Assembly: GCA_020205615.1 (NCBI GenBank)
Contig: CM035162.1
Coordinates: 30,420,681 to 30,484,680 of the forward strand
DNA from: Panax quinquefolius
Taxonomy: Eukaryota; Streptophyta; Magnoliopsida; Apiales; Araliaceae
Length of the DNA stretch: 64,000 bases
Reading direction: 5' to 3'
Position numbers and translations under genes: made by a program. The notes below the pieces were generated by a model. The model ran no database searches. It worked only from the letters and a program-made list of their open reading frames with translations, and was not told where the DNA came from. Numbering within the stretch: position 1 is the stretch's first letter; each line of letters opens with the position of its first letter. Below, piece after piece: positions 11,335 through 22,740 of this stretch.

Positions 11335-12240
11335 ATTTTGTATCGACCTTGAACCCGGTACAAAACCCATTTCTAAAGCCCCATATCGAATGGCTCTATT
11401 GAACTTGAGAGTTAAAGACTCAACTACGCAGGAATTGTTAGACATTGGCTTTATTCGTCCTAGTACTTCTCCTTGGGGTGCTCCTGTTCTATTAAGTGAA
11501 GAAGAAAGATGGGAGTATGCGACTTTGTATTGATTATCGGGAGTTGAATCATGTCACCATCAAAAATAGGTACCCATTGCCACGTATTGATGACTTGTTT
11601 GACCAGTTGCAAGGAGCCAAATTCTTTTCAAAGATTGATCTTCGTTCCGGATATCACCAATTAAAGATTAGAACCGATGACATTCCAAAGACGGCTTTCA
11701 GAACTCGGTACGGGCATTATGAATTCCTAGTCATGTCCTTTGGATTGACTAATGCTCCTGTTGCCTTCATGGATATGATGAACCGAGTATTCAAGGAATA
11801 TTTGGATCATTTTGTGGTCGTCTTTATTGATGAAATCCTAATATATTCCAAAAGACATGAAGATCATGAGGAACACTTGAGGTTGATACTCCAAAAGCTT
11901 CGTGAATACAAGCTTTATGCCAAGTTGAAGAAATGCGAGTTCTGGCTTGAGGAAGTAGCATTCCTTGGGCACGTGGTATCAAGTCATGGAATATCTGTTG
12001 ACCCAGCAAAGATTGAAGCTATTCAAAGCTGGGAGCAACCTAAATCAGTGACCAAAGTACGTAGCTTTCTCGGCTTAGCTGGTTATTATAGAAGGGTTTT
12101 CTCGAATCGCTACTCCACTAACTCAGCTGACTCGGAAAGATACAAATTTCGGTTGGAGCGAGGAATGTGAGAGAATTTTCAAGAACTCAAGAGGAGACTC
12201 ATTTCAAGACTGTTCGACAATACCATCTCCGTTCGGAGGG
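11335..12240 (+). pseudogene. Reverse transcriptase of element A
   Basis: An open stretch from 11496 to 12170 carries [21 protein letters not shown] (first catalytic Asp), FGLTNAP and [13 protein letters not shown]. The catalytic pair reads FIDEIL instead of FIDDIL, so the second Asp of the YXDD-type motif is Glu. After LAGYYRRVF a shift breaks the frame. The Met at 11496 is not a true start, because RT is made as part of a polyprotein. The changed motif and the shift make activity unlikely. Confidence 0.92.
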
Positions 12241-12620
12241 ATTTGTCATCTACAAGATGCTTCCGCAAAGGGTTAGGATGTGTTCTCATGCGACATGAGA
12301 AAGTCATAGCCTATGCCTCATTTACAACTCAAAAGAATATGAGAGGAATTATCCTACTCATGACCTAGAGTTAGCAGCTGTTGTCTTCGCACTTAAAATT
12401 TAGAGGCATTACTTGTATGGGGAAAAAGTGGAGATCTTTACGAATCATAAAAGCCTCAAATATTTCTTCACTCAAAAGGAACTCAACATGCGACAACGAC
12501 GTTGGCTTGAACTGTTGAAAGATTATGATCATACCATCCAATACCATCCGGAAAAGTGAGCGTGGTAGTGTAGCGCATTGAGTAGAAGATCATATCGCGG
12601 TGCGAGTGCAATATTGTCAA
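12241..12620 (+). pseudogene. RNase H of element A
   Basis: DASAKGLGCVLM..KVIAYAS is readable at about 12255-12320, matching the connection/RNase H domain of Ty3/gypsy elements. Further down, bases encoding [17 protein letters not shown] occur in another frame at about 12454-12510. Several shifts and stops are present. RNase H would remove the RNA template. Confidence 0.8.
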
Positions 12621-12719
12621 CGAGAGCCCATTTTGTATGACTTGCAAAGGATGGAGATAGAGATAAAGACTTCAGGGACCCACGTGATGATGGTGAATAT
12701 ACGAGTAGAACCAACTTTA

Positions 12720-13830
12720 ATTGATAAAATTAAAGGTTCTCAAGTTACAGATCTGGAGTCGATGCGTATGAGGAAGAAAGTGCAAGAAGGTGCGATCTTA
12801 GAAAGCAAGAATCGATGAAGAAGGAATACTTGAGTCAACTCCGGACTTTGTGTTCTAACGACCGATTTAAAGTATAAAATCATGATGGAGCGCACAACAC
12901 ACCGTTTGCAATCCATCACAGGAGTACCAAAATGTATCATGATCTTCGACATACATTTTGGTGGGGCAATATGAAGAGAGAGATAGCGGCTGTTTTTATC
13001 TCAAGGTGTCTAACTTTGTCAACGAGTCAAGGAAGCATCAAGTACCAAAAGGTCCATTGCAACCACTTGAAATTTCGAATGGAAGTGGGAGCACATTACC
13101 ATGGATTTCGTTATGGGTCTTCCCAAAGTTTCTCAAGCGCATAAATGCGATTTGGGTCATTGTTGATAGATTGACCAAGTCTCGCTCATTTCTTACCGAT
13201 ATGAAAACTTATACACTTGAACATCTTGCTCGTATGTACATAAACGAGGTTATAAGATTGCATGGTATGCCAAGATCCATAGTTTTCGATCGAGACCCAA
13301 GATTCACTTCAGCGATTTTGGGTTAGTTTGCAAAAAGCTATGGGCGCAGATTTACGATTTAGCTTTCGGCGTATCATCCTCAAAGCAGACGGACGATCGA
13401 GAAAGGACTATTCAAACTCTTGAAGATCTATTAAGACTCGTGTCCTTGATTTCAAGGAAGTTGGGACAAGTTCTTACCATTGGTGGAGTTTTCCTACAAC
13501 AACAACAGCTTATCAAGCAAGTATTGGCATGGCTCCATTCGAAGCGTTGTATGGAAGAAAGTGTCGTTCTCCAGTATGCTGGGATGAGGTGGGTGAAGCA
13601 ACGTTGTTGGGACCAGAGTTGGTACGTATGACTATAGAAAAGATTCAAACGATCCGGCAACGTATAAAAACCTCACAAGATCGACAAAAGAGTTATGCTG
13701 ATCTTCATCGAAAGGATGTGGAATTCGATATAGGAGATCATGTGTTGTTACGTGTTACTCCATGGAAAGGAGTTACGAGATTTGGAAAAAGAGGAAAGCT
13801 CGATCCTCGATTCATTGGCCCATTTTAATC
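12720..13830 (+). pseudogene. Integrase of element A
   Basis: Readable pieces in alternating frames: MYHDLRHTFWWGNM with the zinc-finger cysteine region (12932-13010), MDFVMGLP with the first catalytic Asp (about 13100-13125), VDRLTKS.., FDRDPRFTS with the second Asp (about 13285-13315), ERTIQTLEDLLR with the Glu (about 13400-13435), and MAPFEALYGRKCRSPVCWDEVGE (from 13529) leading into the C-terminal DHVLLRVTP..GV block. The D,D,E set is visible but split by shifts. Confidence 0.9.
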
Positions 13831-14150
13831 CTCGATCGAGTAGGAATCGTGGCTATAGACTCACTTTACCGCCAAGTATGTCTCGTGTTCATAACGCTTT
13901 TTAACATATCCATGCTACGTAAATATGTGGAAGACCCGAACCACATTATTGAGTTAGAACCAATACAAAATAGCGGAAGATTTGGCGTATGAAGAGGTTC
14001 TGTTCAAATCTTGGATAAGAAGGAACATATTCTACACTCTCGAAGTTATACCTCAAGTCAAAGTTTTGTGGAGAAACCACGATGTTGAGGAAATGACTTG
14101 GGAGTTAGAATCAAAATGAAATCAAGGTATCCTTACCTCTTTAATATACC
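13831..14150 (+). pseudogene. Integrase tail with chromodomain-like module of element A
   Basis: HVSMLRKYVEDPNHII (about 13900-13945) is followed in shifted frames by LAYEEV, VQILDKKEHILHS, VKVLWRNHDVEEMTWELES (about 14060-14115) and a tyrosine-proline end. This is the Tekay-type chromodomain-like C-terminus, thought to guide insertion toward heterochromatin. Confidence 0.85.
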
Positions 14151-14186
14151 AGTAATCGCGTTCCTAATTTCGGGCTAAAATTTCAT

Positions 14187-14198
14187 AAGAAGGGAGAT
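14187..14198 (+). other. Polypurine tract of element A
   Basis: AAGAAGGGAGAT ends exactly at the TG of the 3' LTR. C has AAGGAGGGGAGAT (3326-3338) and D the complement of a near-identical tract (36268-36280). It primes plus-strand synthesis. Confidence 0.85.
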
Positions 14199-14656
14199 TG
14201 TAAAACCCCAACTTTTTGAATAAAGATGAATTTTCTATAAATATTATTTTGAATATTATGGAGTAAAATTGATATAATGTTATAGTTGTGGGTAATATTT
14301 ATAAATTTTGCAAAGTATGCAAGTTGTCATATAATATTCGATTGGTTGGGGAATATTCGTTTTAAATAGGAAATATTAAATGCGATGGCACAATCATTGG
14401 TGGACCCAAGAATGTAATTATTATCGGATTGAAAAAGCGACAAAAAAATACTTTATGAAAATAACTTGGCGGAAGTTTTACCATGTTGATCTTGTTGAAA
14501 CTACTTTCATTAATAAAAAAATCTGATGTCTACGCGTTGTTGCATAGTAGCACACGGTATTGATTATTGATGCTTACGTGAGAAGTCACTCAGTTTTGTT
14601 TATTATTTGGATCCCTACTTACCCATTTTTCAAAATTATCGGAAGGAAATTATAAA

Positions 14657-14733
<77 letters not shown>

Positions 14734-14904
14734 ATGTGTGTGTGTTTTAGTGTGTGTAAGAGTATTTGTGTGTTAGTGGGTTTTGGTGGGGATTTACATT
14801 ATTAAGTGATGTGGGGTTATATTATATATGCATTATGAGAATTGTCAATTTGGTGGGGGAATCTTGATTTATGGGAGGGAGGTTACGTAAAAGATGGGGA
14901 TTGA

Positions 14905-14961
<57 letters not shown>

Positions 14962-16734
14962 ATAATGACATGTGGTTGGGGCCCACATGTTGGAAGAAAA
15001 ATTTTGGGGAAAAAGCTGAGAATTTCTCACGGATTGTGTTTTATTTTCAAACAAACATGTGCCTTATTATATAATATATATATATATATATATATATTTT
15101 TATTTAATCGATTTTACTTTAAATATGGATAGTCATTAAAGTAAATTAATCTGACCGCTCATGAGTTAATTCTTATGCATTCCATTCTTCTATAAATAGA
15201 AGCTCATTCCTTCATTATTTTCTTACGAATTCAACTTTGAAACTACAGAGATAAACCGTAAGAGAGAAGGAAGAAAAGTATTCTACTACTTAACTACTCT
15301 TATATTCGGTTTCTTTTACGGTAAGGGATATTATTCTTTTGTATTTAAGAAGAACTTACATTATTCCATTTCTTTATTATTACATTGGAATAACTTTGTG
15401 TCATGCAAAATACCCTATACGTGGTGACATTCTTCTAATATTACATCTTTATTATTACGTTGGAACATCACATCTTCATCTTTATCTGGCCGGGACACAG
15501 TTCCGCTTTATTATTACGTCTTTATTATTACATTGGAACATCACATGCATGCTATATATGCAGGACCTGGTTCCGTTTTTATTATTCTATCTTTATTATT
15601 CTGTTGGAACATCCTGTCGGTGTGATTTTCACCGACTGGTTCCATTATTATTATTCTGTTGGAATAACTTTTGCCTATCAAATCTGCATGTACGGTGATT
15701 TCATTGTTATTCCATTCCTTATTATTCTCGGTTGGTTAAAATTTTGACTTCTATACTCCATGAAATTAGTGGAATATCCTTGATATTTAAGCTTCATCCA
15801 ATATTTTCATGGAAATATTCTTACGAGAAATCTTGAATTTTACTCTACAAAGCGATATCATGTTGACAATTTGGACATTATTAATTCTGAATAACTTAAT
15901 TCTTGAACTTGTTTTACTGAATTTTTATATCATTGTCATCATCCTCATGTTTATATTTTTTTAAAGTCATCTGTGGCTTGGTAAAGCATGGATGGACTTG
16001 GTATGATTATGACCAGGATTATTCGATGTAATCATGACCGTAATGTTACAAATGATGTGGTAAAAGTCCTCATTGGCCCGTAGTGCATTGATGGACAGTT
16101 GTTGGCATGATCATGACCATTGATGAATACACAAATATCCTTGGCCCGTAGTGCATGGAATTTGTGGTCGTGACCCTAATGAATATCATTGGTAGTAGTC
16201 TGAGGATGATGTGGATTATTTATTAAAATTGAGTCTCGTGATAAAAGTGATGAAAAACTTTTAAATCATAAAAGATAGTAGATTCTATTCTCTACTTGAC
16301 TCTTTTAATGAATTGCTTGATCCATTGCAGATTAAACTTGTTGTTGTTATATTTTATCGGTTTAACACATTTGAAGGCTAACGATAATTTATTCCGCATT
16401 ATCTTAGTCATAATATTTCTTCTTTGGGCTAGTTGAGCTCACCCTTTCTTTCACCGTTCTCTTGAAAATGAGAACATAGCGAGGAACTAGTCGAGGAGCG
16501 GAGTGTGGCGGTCCGGAGGATAGCATTAGTAGTCCTCACTATTCTGTGAAATAGTGTGTTAATAATTGTAATGAGGACTCCTTTTGATTTTGTATAATCT
16601 CTAGTAGACAATAATTGTATTCAAACTCACAGTTATGTTTCGTCGTATTGTACACGACAAGTGTATTTGAATTTTGTATCATATATCTGACGACCCAAGA
16701 TGGGTGATGTATACCTAATTTTGGGGGCGTCACA
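14199..16734 (+). mobile_element. 3' LTR of element A
   Basis: TGTAAAACCCC to GGGGGCGTCACA, 2536 bp. Compared with the 5' LTR it has longer AT tracts (14658-14730) and many small substitutions and indels scattered through U3 and U5. TATA box at about 15190-15200; leader minisatellite at about 15360-15690. Confidence 0.93.
14658..14730. repeat. (TA)n microsatellite in the 3' LTR of A
   Basis: Pure dinucleotide tract, about 20 bp longer than its partner at 7328-7380. Confidence 0.95.
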
Positions 16735-17230
16735 AAATCAGACGAGGGAGACTTATGTATAAAATACGGGTGAAAATGATAGCAATGCGTGGCTTGTCAC
16801 AACCAAGTAGTTCAAAGAGTTGGGACCACCAGAATTTGCGGGAAAGTCGGATCCGATCAAGGCAGAGATATGGGTTAAACAAATTACCAAGATATTCGAT
16901 GTCTTGGGATGCACGGAGGAACAAAAGGTTCCATTCGCCACCTTTTTGTTCCGCGGTGAGGCAGATTACTGGTGGAAATCTGTGAATTGTACCCAGCCTG
17001 CCGCATTCAACATGTCTTGGGAAACGTTTCAGAAACTGTTCAATAATAAGTACTTTCCTGAAAATATTCGTCATATGAAGGAGGTAGAGTTTATCAGACT
17101 GGAACAAAATAACATGACTGTGTCCCAGTACGAGGCGAAGTTCGCAGAGTTATCCAAGTTTGTACCTCATTTGATAGAGAATGAGGAACGAATGACGTGA
17201 ATGTTTTTGAGAGGTCTAAAACGCGGATGG
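16735..17230 (+). pseudogene. Element B gag, second part, truncated
   Basis: It starts with the right AAATC duplication of element A and resumes B's gag. The frame 16820-17200 reads GPPEFAGKSDPIKAEIWVKQ, then ITKIFDVLGC and GEADYWWKS, the conserved gag core. A TGA at 17198 is followed by MFLRGLKRG, and homology stops at about 17225-17230 in unrelated AT-rich DNA. Zinc knuckle, pol and 3' LTR of B are missing. Confidence 0.88.
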
Positions 17231-18240
17231 TTTGAAAAATATAAAAATAATAATTATTATAAATTAATTAAAAGTACAAGTAAAGTAATAATAATTAATA
17301 AATCTTTTCTTTTTTGGAGTGCTTCACAAAGGTGCATAACATTATGTCATTGTTATATATATTTCTAACTTTTAACCATCACTTATTAATTCATATGATG
17401 GCCTAACCCACTGAAAAATTATGTATGAATTAATATATATAGTCCTTGTTTTATTTCTATAATATATTTCCAATCCATAATTCTTTTTTTGTTGGCGAAC
17501 CCCACTCCTAATTAATTAAAAATCTTACTTTTTAATTCCATCCATTTAGTTTATTTAATTATATTTTGTACTATGTAGTCCTCCACAAAGGTATCTACGT
17601 AATATAGTACGTATCATCAATTAATTCTATATATACTTTTTTTTTTAATAGTCTCTGGCTTTGGTGGCCTATATAACCAGTCGGGGCGGATCCACCCGTG
17701 GCCCAGCTATGACATGCAATTGCCATGCTGGATTTTTAAGAATATTTTTGTACTATATATTTAAGACTTTTACAATTATATTTTTATTCAATGTAAATAT
17801 AAAAAATGTTATTCATGAGAATTTTTACATTTCCGCTTAATGAATTTTTCTGCAATATGTATTATTTATATGAACTTCTCTTAAATATTACCTTCGATCC
17901 AAAGAATAAAATAAAGGAAGGAATGAATAAAATAATTTTTAAGCATCTCAATTGTATTTATTTTTTTAAAATATAGGGGTAGGAACAAAAATATAAATTA
18001 ATAAATTCAAGGGGGCAAATTATTTTTGGATGATTTATTTCTCTTATTTCAAGTAAAAGTTATTTAAAACATATAAAAAGATATAAAAACTGGTTTATGA
18101 TTTGAAATTAGTTTATGATTTTATTTGAATATAAAAAACAAATTTAGTTTGAGACTTTGAGAATTTGAGAATTTGGTGAATCATTCAAATTGAAGTTAAT
18201 CCTTCTTGTATTTTGATTAATTTAGGCATTCATGGCATGT
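17231..18240. other. AT-rich intergenic DNA
   Basis: No gene seen. It begins where element B is cut off. A short GC-richer patch (GGGGCGGATCCACCCGTGGC) at about 17685-17705, just after a TATATAA-like word, stands out but carries no reading frame I can identify. Confidence 0.5.
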
Positions 18241-18417
18241 TTGAAACTAGAGAATTGTTAAATTCACAACACTTTTTTATTATTTCCACAAATAAAAGTG
18301 TCGCTGTAGGTGTATAGCGACGGTGAAAACCGTCGCTATAGCTATATGATCTATAGCGACACTTTTGTTCTGAAAATAATATTTTATGTTGTGGATTTAA
18401 CAATTTCCTTGAAACTA
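18241..18417. mobile_element. Small inverted-repeat element with 9-bp target duplication (MULE-like MITE)
   Basis: The element is 18250-18408 (159 bp). Terminal repeats AATTGTTAAATTCACAACA (18253-18271) and its complement (18387-18405) differ at one base. The flanks carry identical TTGAAACTA at 18241-18249 and 18409-18417. Inside is a strong hairpin built on TATAGCGACGGT and its complement, and AAAAGTGTCGCT pairs with AGCGACACTTTT. A 9-bp duplication is typical of Mutator-like elements. It encodes nothing. Confidence 0.85.
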
Positions 18418-19074
18418 TTGATAATGATTAATGAAGCTATTTTAGAACATTTTCAATTTATGAGGTTTATTAGGATAGTATTGTAATTTGTAAATATTAT
18501 TATGATTAGTTAATATTATGATTAATTCAAATTTTCTTTATTTAACTTTCAACAAAAAAATTAATTAAAATTCGTCCATGCTTAAAAAAATCCTAAATAT
18601 ACCCCTGCACAATCTTCCATATAAATGAATAAATCAAGAGAACAGAATTAACCTTCATTTCATCAAAATAGTTTCTCATCCAAAATGGTCACTAAATATG
18701 TTATTTTTCATTCCATTCATTCTTGCATTTCATTCAACCAAATGTAGCATAAGAATTTTGTTTATAAAATTAATTTGTAAATATTTAGAATTGACCATTT
18801 TCATTTCCTAATTAATTATCTCAAAAAGTAACGAGTAATTAGTTTCATAGCAGTAAAATATGATGATGGCATTATATAATTTAACGTTAGATTACAAACA
18901 CACAATGACATTATATTAAAAATATTAGAACAAAAATTCTACTTGATTACTGGTTGGTTATTGTATGACAGTTTTTTTTGAAATTTATAACTTGTAGATT
19001 TCACCCGTGTCGCCATAGCCCAAAAAACCAAATGCCATAATCTCTTCATGTAATCTGTATTTGTATATTATATA

Positions 19075-19145
<71 letters not shown>

Positions 19146-19464
19146 TTGTTATAATTTATTTTAATTAAAATAAATGGTGTGCATAAAATTGTACTCTTTT
19201 TTTTACCAACATCAATATGATAACAAATGCTGAATGCAAAAAAATGAAAAATTAAATTTGAACAATTCAATACTCGACTCGGTTCATTTACGTCCTTACC
19301 ATACACTCATGCAATTGGTGATGTATATGTAAAACAAAGGCAAATTGACATTTTTTATTATATAATCTAAAAGGTAAAATTGTACTTATAAAGTTCAATA
19401 AGTCTAGGCGGACGTGTTTTTTAGATGGGAAAAATGGAGCGGTCCAATTTTTTTTTTCCCTGTG
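18418..19464. other. AT-rich intergenic DNA with a long AT microsatellite
   Basis: No gene seen. It includes a pure AT tract at 19077-19144; the minus-strand frame rich in IYIYIY arises from it. Confidence 0.6.
19077..19144. repeat. (AT)n microsatellite
   Basis: A run of about 68 bases of pure AT dinucleotides. Confidence 0.95.
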
Positions 19465-19637
19465 CTTTCAAAAAAATGTATAGTATTTATTTCAATTAAA
19501 ATTTTTACAGAATATATTATTTTAGGTGTAATTTGAATATAGTGCTCTTCTATAAGTATCCAAATTACACCTAAAACATTATATTCCGTAAAAATTTTAA
19601 TTAAAATAAATACTACAGTATATATTTTTTTGAGAGT
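19465..19637. mobile_element. Foldback element with ~54-bp arms
   Basis: Left arm 19482-19535 and right arm 19561-19614 are near-perfect inverted copies (core TTTTAGGTGTAATTTG against CAAATTACACCTAAAA) around a loop of about 25 bases. Weaker pairing extends to the outer TTCAAAAAAA and TTTTTTTGA. No clear target duplication was found. The transcribed form would be a long hairpin, the kind of structure that can feed small-RNA pathways. Confidence 0.75.
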
Positions 19638-19904
19638 CATAAAAAATAAAAATTAAAATTAAACATGTCCAATAATTTGGTCCCAAAAAAATATCCCGGC
19701 AGAAGGACTATAAAGTTTTGAGACGACCAAAAATGCAGACAGGTAGAGTTTAACTGCTGGTGATAGACATGAGAAAACACAAAAGAAAGCTAGACAATGT
19801 CCCAGACTGATTGCCCAGAGAGCCAACTCCAGTGTACTCCATATTACAGAATTCCTTTACATGAACCAATGAAAATGCAGCTTTGGAATTTGTGTAAATT
19901 GATA

Positions 19905-20140
19905 TATTCCCTCGATATATGTCGTTTTAAAAATATAATATCAATTGTCTATATTATTTTTATATTAAAAAAATAATATTATTTATTGGACAAAAAATAA
20001 CTAGACAACTAAATTTATAATTAATATTTAGAATAATATTAAAAATTAAATAATTATTACTAAATTAAAATTCTTAAATAACAAATATTACAAAATAAAA
20101 ATATTTTTCTAAAACCACATTTAAAAAAGCGACTGGAGTA
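19905..20140. mobile_element. Possible Stowaway-type MITE
   Basis: The left end TATTCCCTCGATATATGTCG and the complement of the right end (TACTCCAGTCGC) both resemble the CTCCCTCCGT-type ends of plant Stowaway elements, and the interior is very AT-rich. TA-like flanks are present. The ends are decayed, so this is tentative. Confidence 0.4.
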
Positions 20141-20267
20141 TATTCTCCTCAATTTCACTCCATAAACAAGACAAAATGTCATGCTGACGCTTGTCTATTT
20201 CCACATCGATCAAAAAATGAAAATGATTGATCATAACTAGATTTTAAACTTAAACTTGAGAGTTAAG

Positions 20268-20408
20268 TCTCTGTCTCCATTTTTTATGTCCTCTCACTTA
20301 AATTTTGACATCTAATTTTTTACTTAAGATTAATTTTAAAATTAAATAATTGATTAAGTGTCAAAATTTAAGTGGAGGGACACAAGAGAGACAGAGAAAA
20401 TGGAGACA
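20268..20408. repeat. Imperfect inverted repeat
   Basis: GTCCTCTCACTTAAATTTTG at 20288-20307 pairs with CAAAATTTAAGTGGAGGGAC at 20362-20381, and an outer TCTCTGTCTCC (20268) pairs with GGAGACAGAGA-like sequence near 20388-20408. It may be another small foldback element; no ends are defined. Confidence 0.6.
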
Positions 20409-21208
20409 GATGATCTGCTCTCATGTATAACACGTTATAATTATAGAAATTAATATTTTTATAAGTAAAATTTGATATTTTTGTACGTTCACACCCACAT
20501 AAATATATGGTCCATTTACTATTCATATGAGAGAGATCTTGTGAAATTACCATTTTTACTTGTAGAAATATGAAATATCAATTCTCATTTATATTTAAAA
20601 AGTATAAGGTAAAATCTCTATTCAAAAAGGAGAGTCGCATTTTTTAGTTAAATATTTAAATTGTGCAAAACACGATTAGGCATAATTTATTTAGATTTTT
20701 TTGTTGTTGCTAATTTTAGATTTTCTTTTCATTATTATTAGGGTTAATTATATATTATAGTACATTTTTAAAAATAATTACAAAAATAAAACATCTACAA
20801 AATAATTACAAAAATAATATATTTTTTCATATTTATTTACTATATTAGTGTAATTTGGATTCCTTAATTTAGAGGATTAGTATACAATTAAGATTCCTTA
20901 ATTTAGGAGATTCTCCCTTATCTCCTCTGTTGATTCTCCTGTTGAAAGGTAATCAAGTTTTTAAATTGTAAAGCTGAGTTGCCTAACAACTAATTGAATT
21001 CAAGCTCTACTCGTACTTTGTATAAATTCCAAATGTAATTCGTAAAATAATAACAATATCCATAATTAACAAACAAACTCTGGTTTGGAGGAAATGGGTT
21101 GTAAGTTTGACGTGACCATGACGACGGAACTACTACTTCGACAATTTAAAGGGACGGGGTAAGGCTTGGTGCAACTGCTGCTAGTTGATATGATTTTGAT
21201 GGGAAAAT

Positions 21209-21502
21209 GTGAAGACTTTCTTCTACTACTCTTTTTCTTGTGTGAGAAGACTGATTGGATGCATGCAATGTCTAGTAATGCCTCCTCCTCTTCATCATCT
21301 TTGGCGGGAAATGAAATCAGGTTACCAACATGTTTGGCTGGAAATAAAATTTAATTATCAAATTGTTGTCGGTTCCGTAATTGGATTATGTGGAGCTGCA
21401 TTTGGAAGTGTAGGCGGTGGTGGTGGTAGCATATTCGTCACAATGCTTACCTTGATTATTGGATTTGATCCAAAATCAGCAACTGATAGAAAAGATTGGT
21501 AA
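21209..21502 (+). pseudogene. TauE/SafE-type transporter gene fragment in M1
   Basis: The C-terminal half reads VVGSVIGLCGAAFGSV, then glycines, then FVTMLTLIIGFDPKSAT. This matches the first membrane segment and glycine-rich loop of plant sulfite exporter TauE/SafE family proteins. It ends after about 30 codons of the conserved part, in RKDW and a TGGTAACC repeat unit; all other membrane segments are missing. The upstream bases, also kept in M2, may be the original gene's first exon. It is a captured fragment and not a working gene. Confidence 0.7.
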
Positions 21503-21925
21503 CCAAATCTTCATACCAAGGTAACCAAACCTTCATACCAAGGTTACCAATCTACCTACACACCTGCAGTTTTTTCATATTGCAGTTGGTAACCAAACTT
21601 TCATACCAAGGTAACCAAACCGTCATACCAAGGTAACAAATCCACTTCCACACTTTCAATTTTTTCATAGTGCAGTTAGTAACCAAACCTTCATACCAAG
21701 GTAACCAAACCTTCATACCAAGGTAACCAATCCACATCTACACCTGCAGTTTTTTCATAGTGCAGTTGGTAGCCAAACATTCATACCAAGGTAACCAATT
21801 CAGTGTTATTAGGTTACCAATTTATTTTAAATGTGATGCATTGGGTTTCCAAACCTTCATACAGTGGGTTGCCAAACCTTCATACCAAGGTAACCATTTT
21901 AATTTTTGTGGGTAACCAAATAGTT
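21495..21925. repeat. GGTAACC/TTCATACC repeat array in M1
   Basis: About 22-bp units of ACCAAGGTAACCAAACCTTCAT occur many times, with spacers such as CACTTTCAATTTTTTCATAG and TGCAGTTGGTAACC. GGTAACC reads as GGTTACC on the other strand, so units occur in both senses. Related arrays are at 27125-27282, 29690-29935, 31470-31660 and 31775-32070. Such arrays often serve as binding sites for a transposase; that role is inferred. Confidence 0.8.
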
Positions 21926-22740
21926 ATAAAAAAAAATTTAGAACAATAAAAGTTACATCTATTTATTTTTAAACTTTTTCTCCTTTTCTTCTCAATTTGT
22001 TATTTTTAATTAGAACTTTTGAAGTCTTGTTTCATTGTAGAAATAATAAGCTAATTGTGAAAGCAACATATCTGAACCCATCAATTTGTTAACACCTCAT
22101 ATAGTTTTAAATTGATCAAGCAGCACACTCATTTGAGCTGTTTTGGTATGTGTTCCTTGTACTTCTTTGAGGATACTTATTCATGTCAATCTTACGCTTT
22201 GGCGGCATATTAAAGAAAAGTCCGTCCACCCTCAACTTTCTTGAATATCATGTATTACAGTACTTGTATATTTTTATCTGCATAATTTGGTTTTAATTAT
22301 TTTCACGTGTCTGTGAAATGTTTGTTCTATCTAGCAATGAATCCTTCTCTTCTACTGCATAGTGTTTGTCTAAGCCTCAAGACTATCAATTGTCGCCACT
22401 CTTTTTAGGTTCCATTCGTTACGAGAATTTGTGAGGAAAAAGAAAATCTGCGAGAAGCGGCGATGGACATAGCAAGTATGAAAAAGCGACAATGGCGACG
22501 AATGTGGAGGAGAGAATTACTATTAGGAAGATCAAGATTTGAATTTGAATATTTGAATTTGAATTTATTTTTGTTGTTAGATCCCAGATATTTGAATTTG
22601 AATTATTAATTATGACAATTATTTCTCCTTGATTTTAGGTTTCCTTATTAATGTGAATTGCATTATTTTGTAATTATTTTGTGTATGTATTATTTTTGTA
22701 AATACTTTCTAATTGTTGTATATTAGTGTTAAGGATAGTA
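21926..22740 (+). other. Distal part of M1
   Basis: Non-coding. AACACCTCATATAGTTTTAA and the text after it match the stretch of M2 that solo LTR F interrupts. A GC-richer patch around 22430-22510 (GAGAAGCGGCGATGGACATA) is not repeated in M2 and may be a second captured piece. The end region has TTTGAATTTGAAT words shared with M3 (31270-31310, complement). Confidence 0.5.

Larger units (their letters stand above)
6880..16734 (+). mobile_element. Element A: full-length Tekay-type Ty3/gypsy retrotransposon, nested in element B
   Basis: A 9855-bp element with 5' LTR 6880-9389, PBS 9392-9403, gag, protease, RT, RNase H, integrase, a chromodomain-like tail, polypurine tract 14187-14198 and 3' LTR 14199-16734, flanked by AAATC. 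The domain order gag-PR-RT-RH-IN, the long LTRs and the VKVLWRNH tail point to the Tekay/Del chromovirus clade. Every frame has stops or shifts, so it is no longer autonomous. Its two LTRs differ by many small changes and AT-tract lengths, which suggests an older insertion than D. It could be the type of element that once helped C and D move. Confidence 0.95.
20738..22740 (+). mobile_element. Copy M1 of an unnamed DNA element with a captured transporter-gene fragment
   Basis: The start AGGGTTAATTATATATTATAG is shared with the outer end of M2 (complement, about 30690). The other end carries TTGTTGTATATTAGTG, shared with M3 in near-identical form. The two ends are loosely inverted versions of each other (ATAATTACAAAAATAA against TTATTTTTGTAAATA). 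The body holds a TauE/SafE exon fragment and an array of GGTAACC-containing units. No transposase is present. Terminal inverted repeats plus a gene fragment suggest a Pack-MULE-like element, but a clean target duplication was not found, so the superfamily is open. Confidence 0.65.

Noticed and set aside
11496..12170. A functional standalone RT gene
   Set aside because: The Met is internal to a polyprotein, the catalytic motif is FIDE, and the frame breaks right after LAGYYRR.
21209..21502. A working TauE/SafE transporter gene
   Set aside because: Only the first conserved segment is present, the same truncation is in both copies, and the frame ends in a repeat unit.
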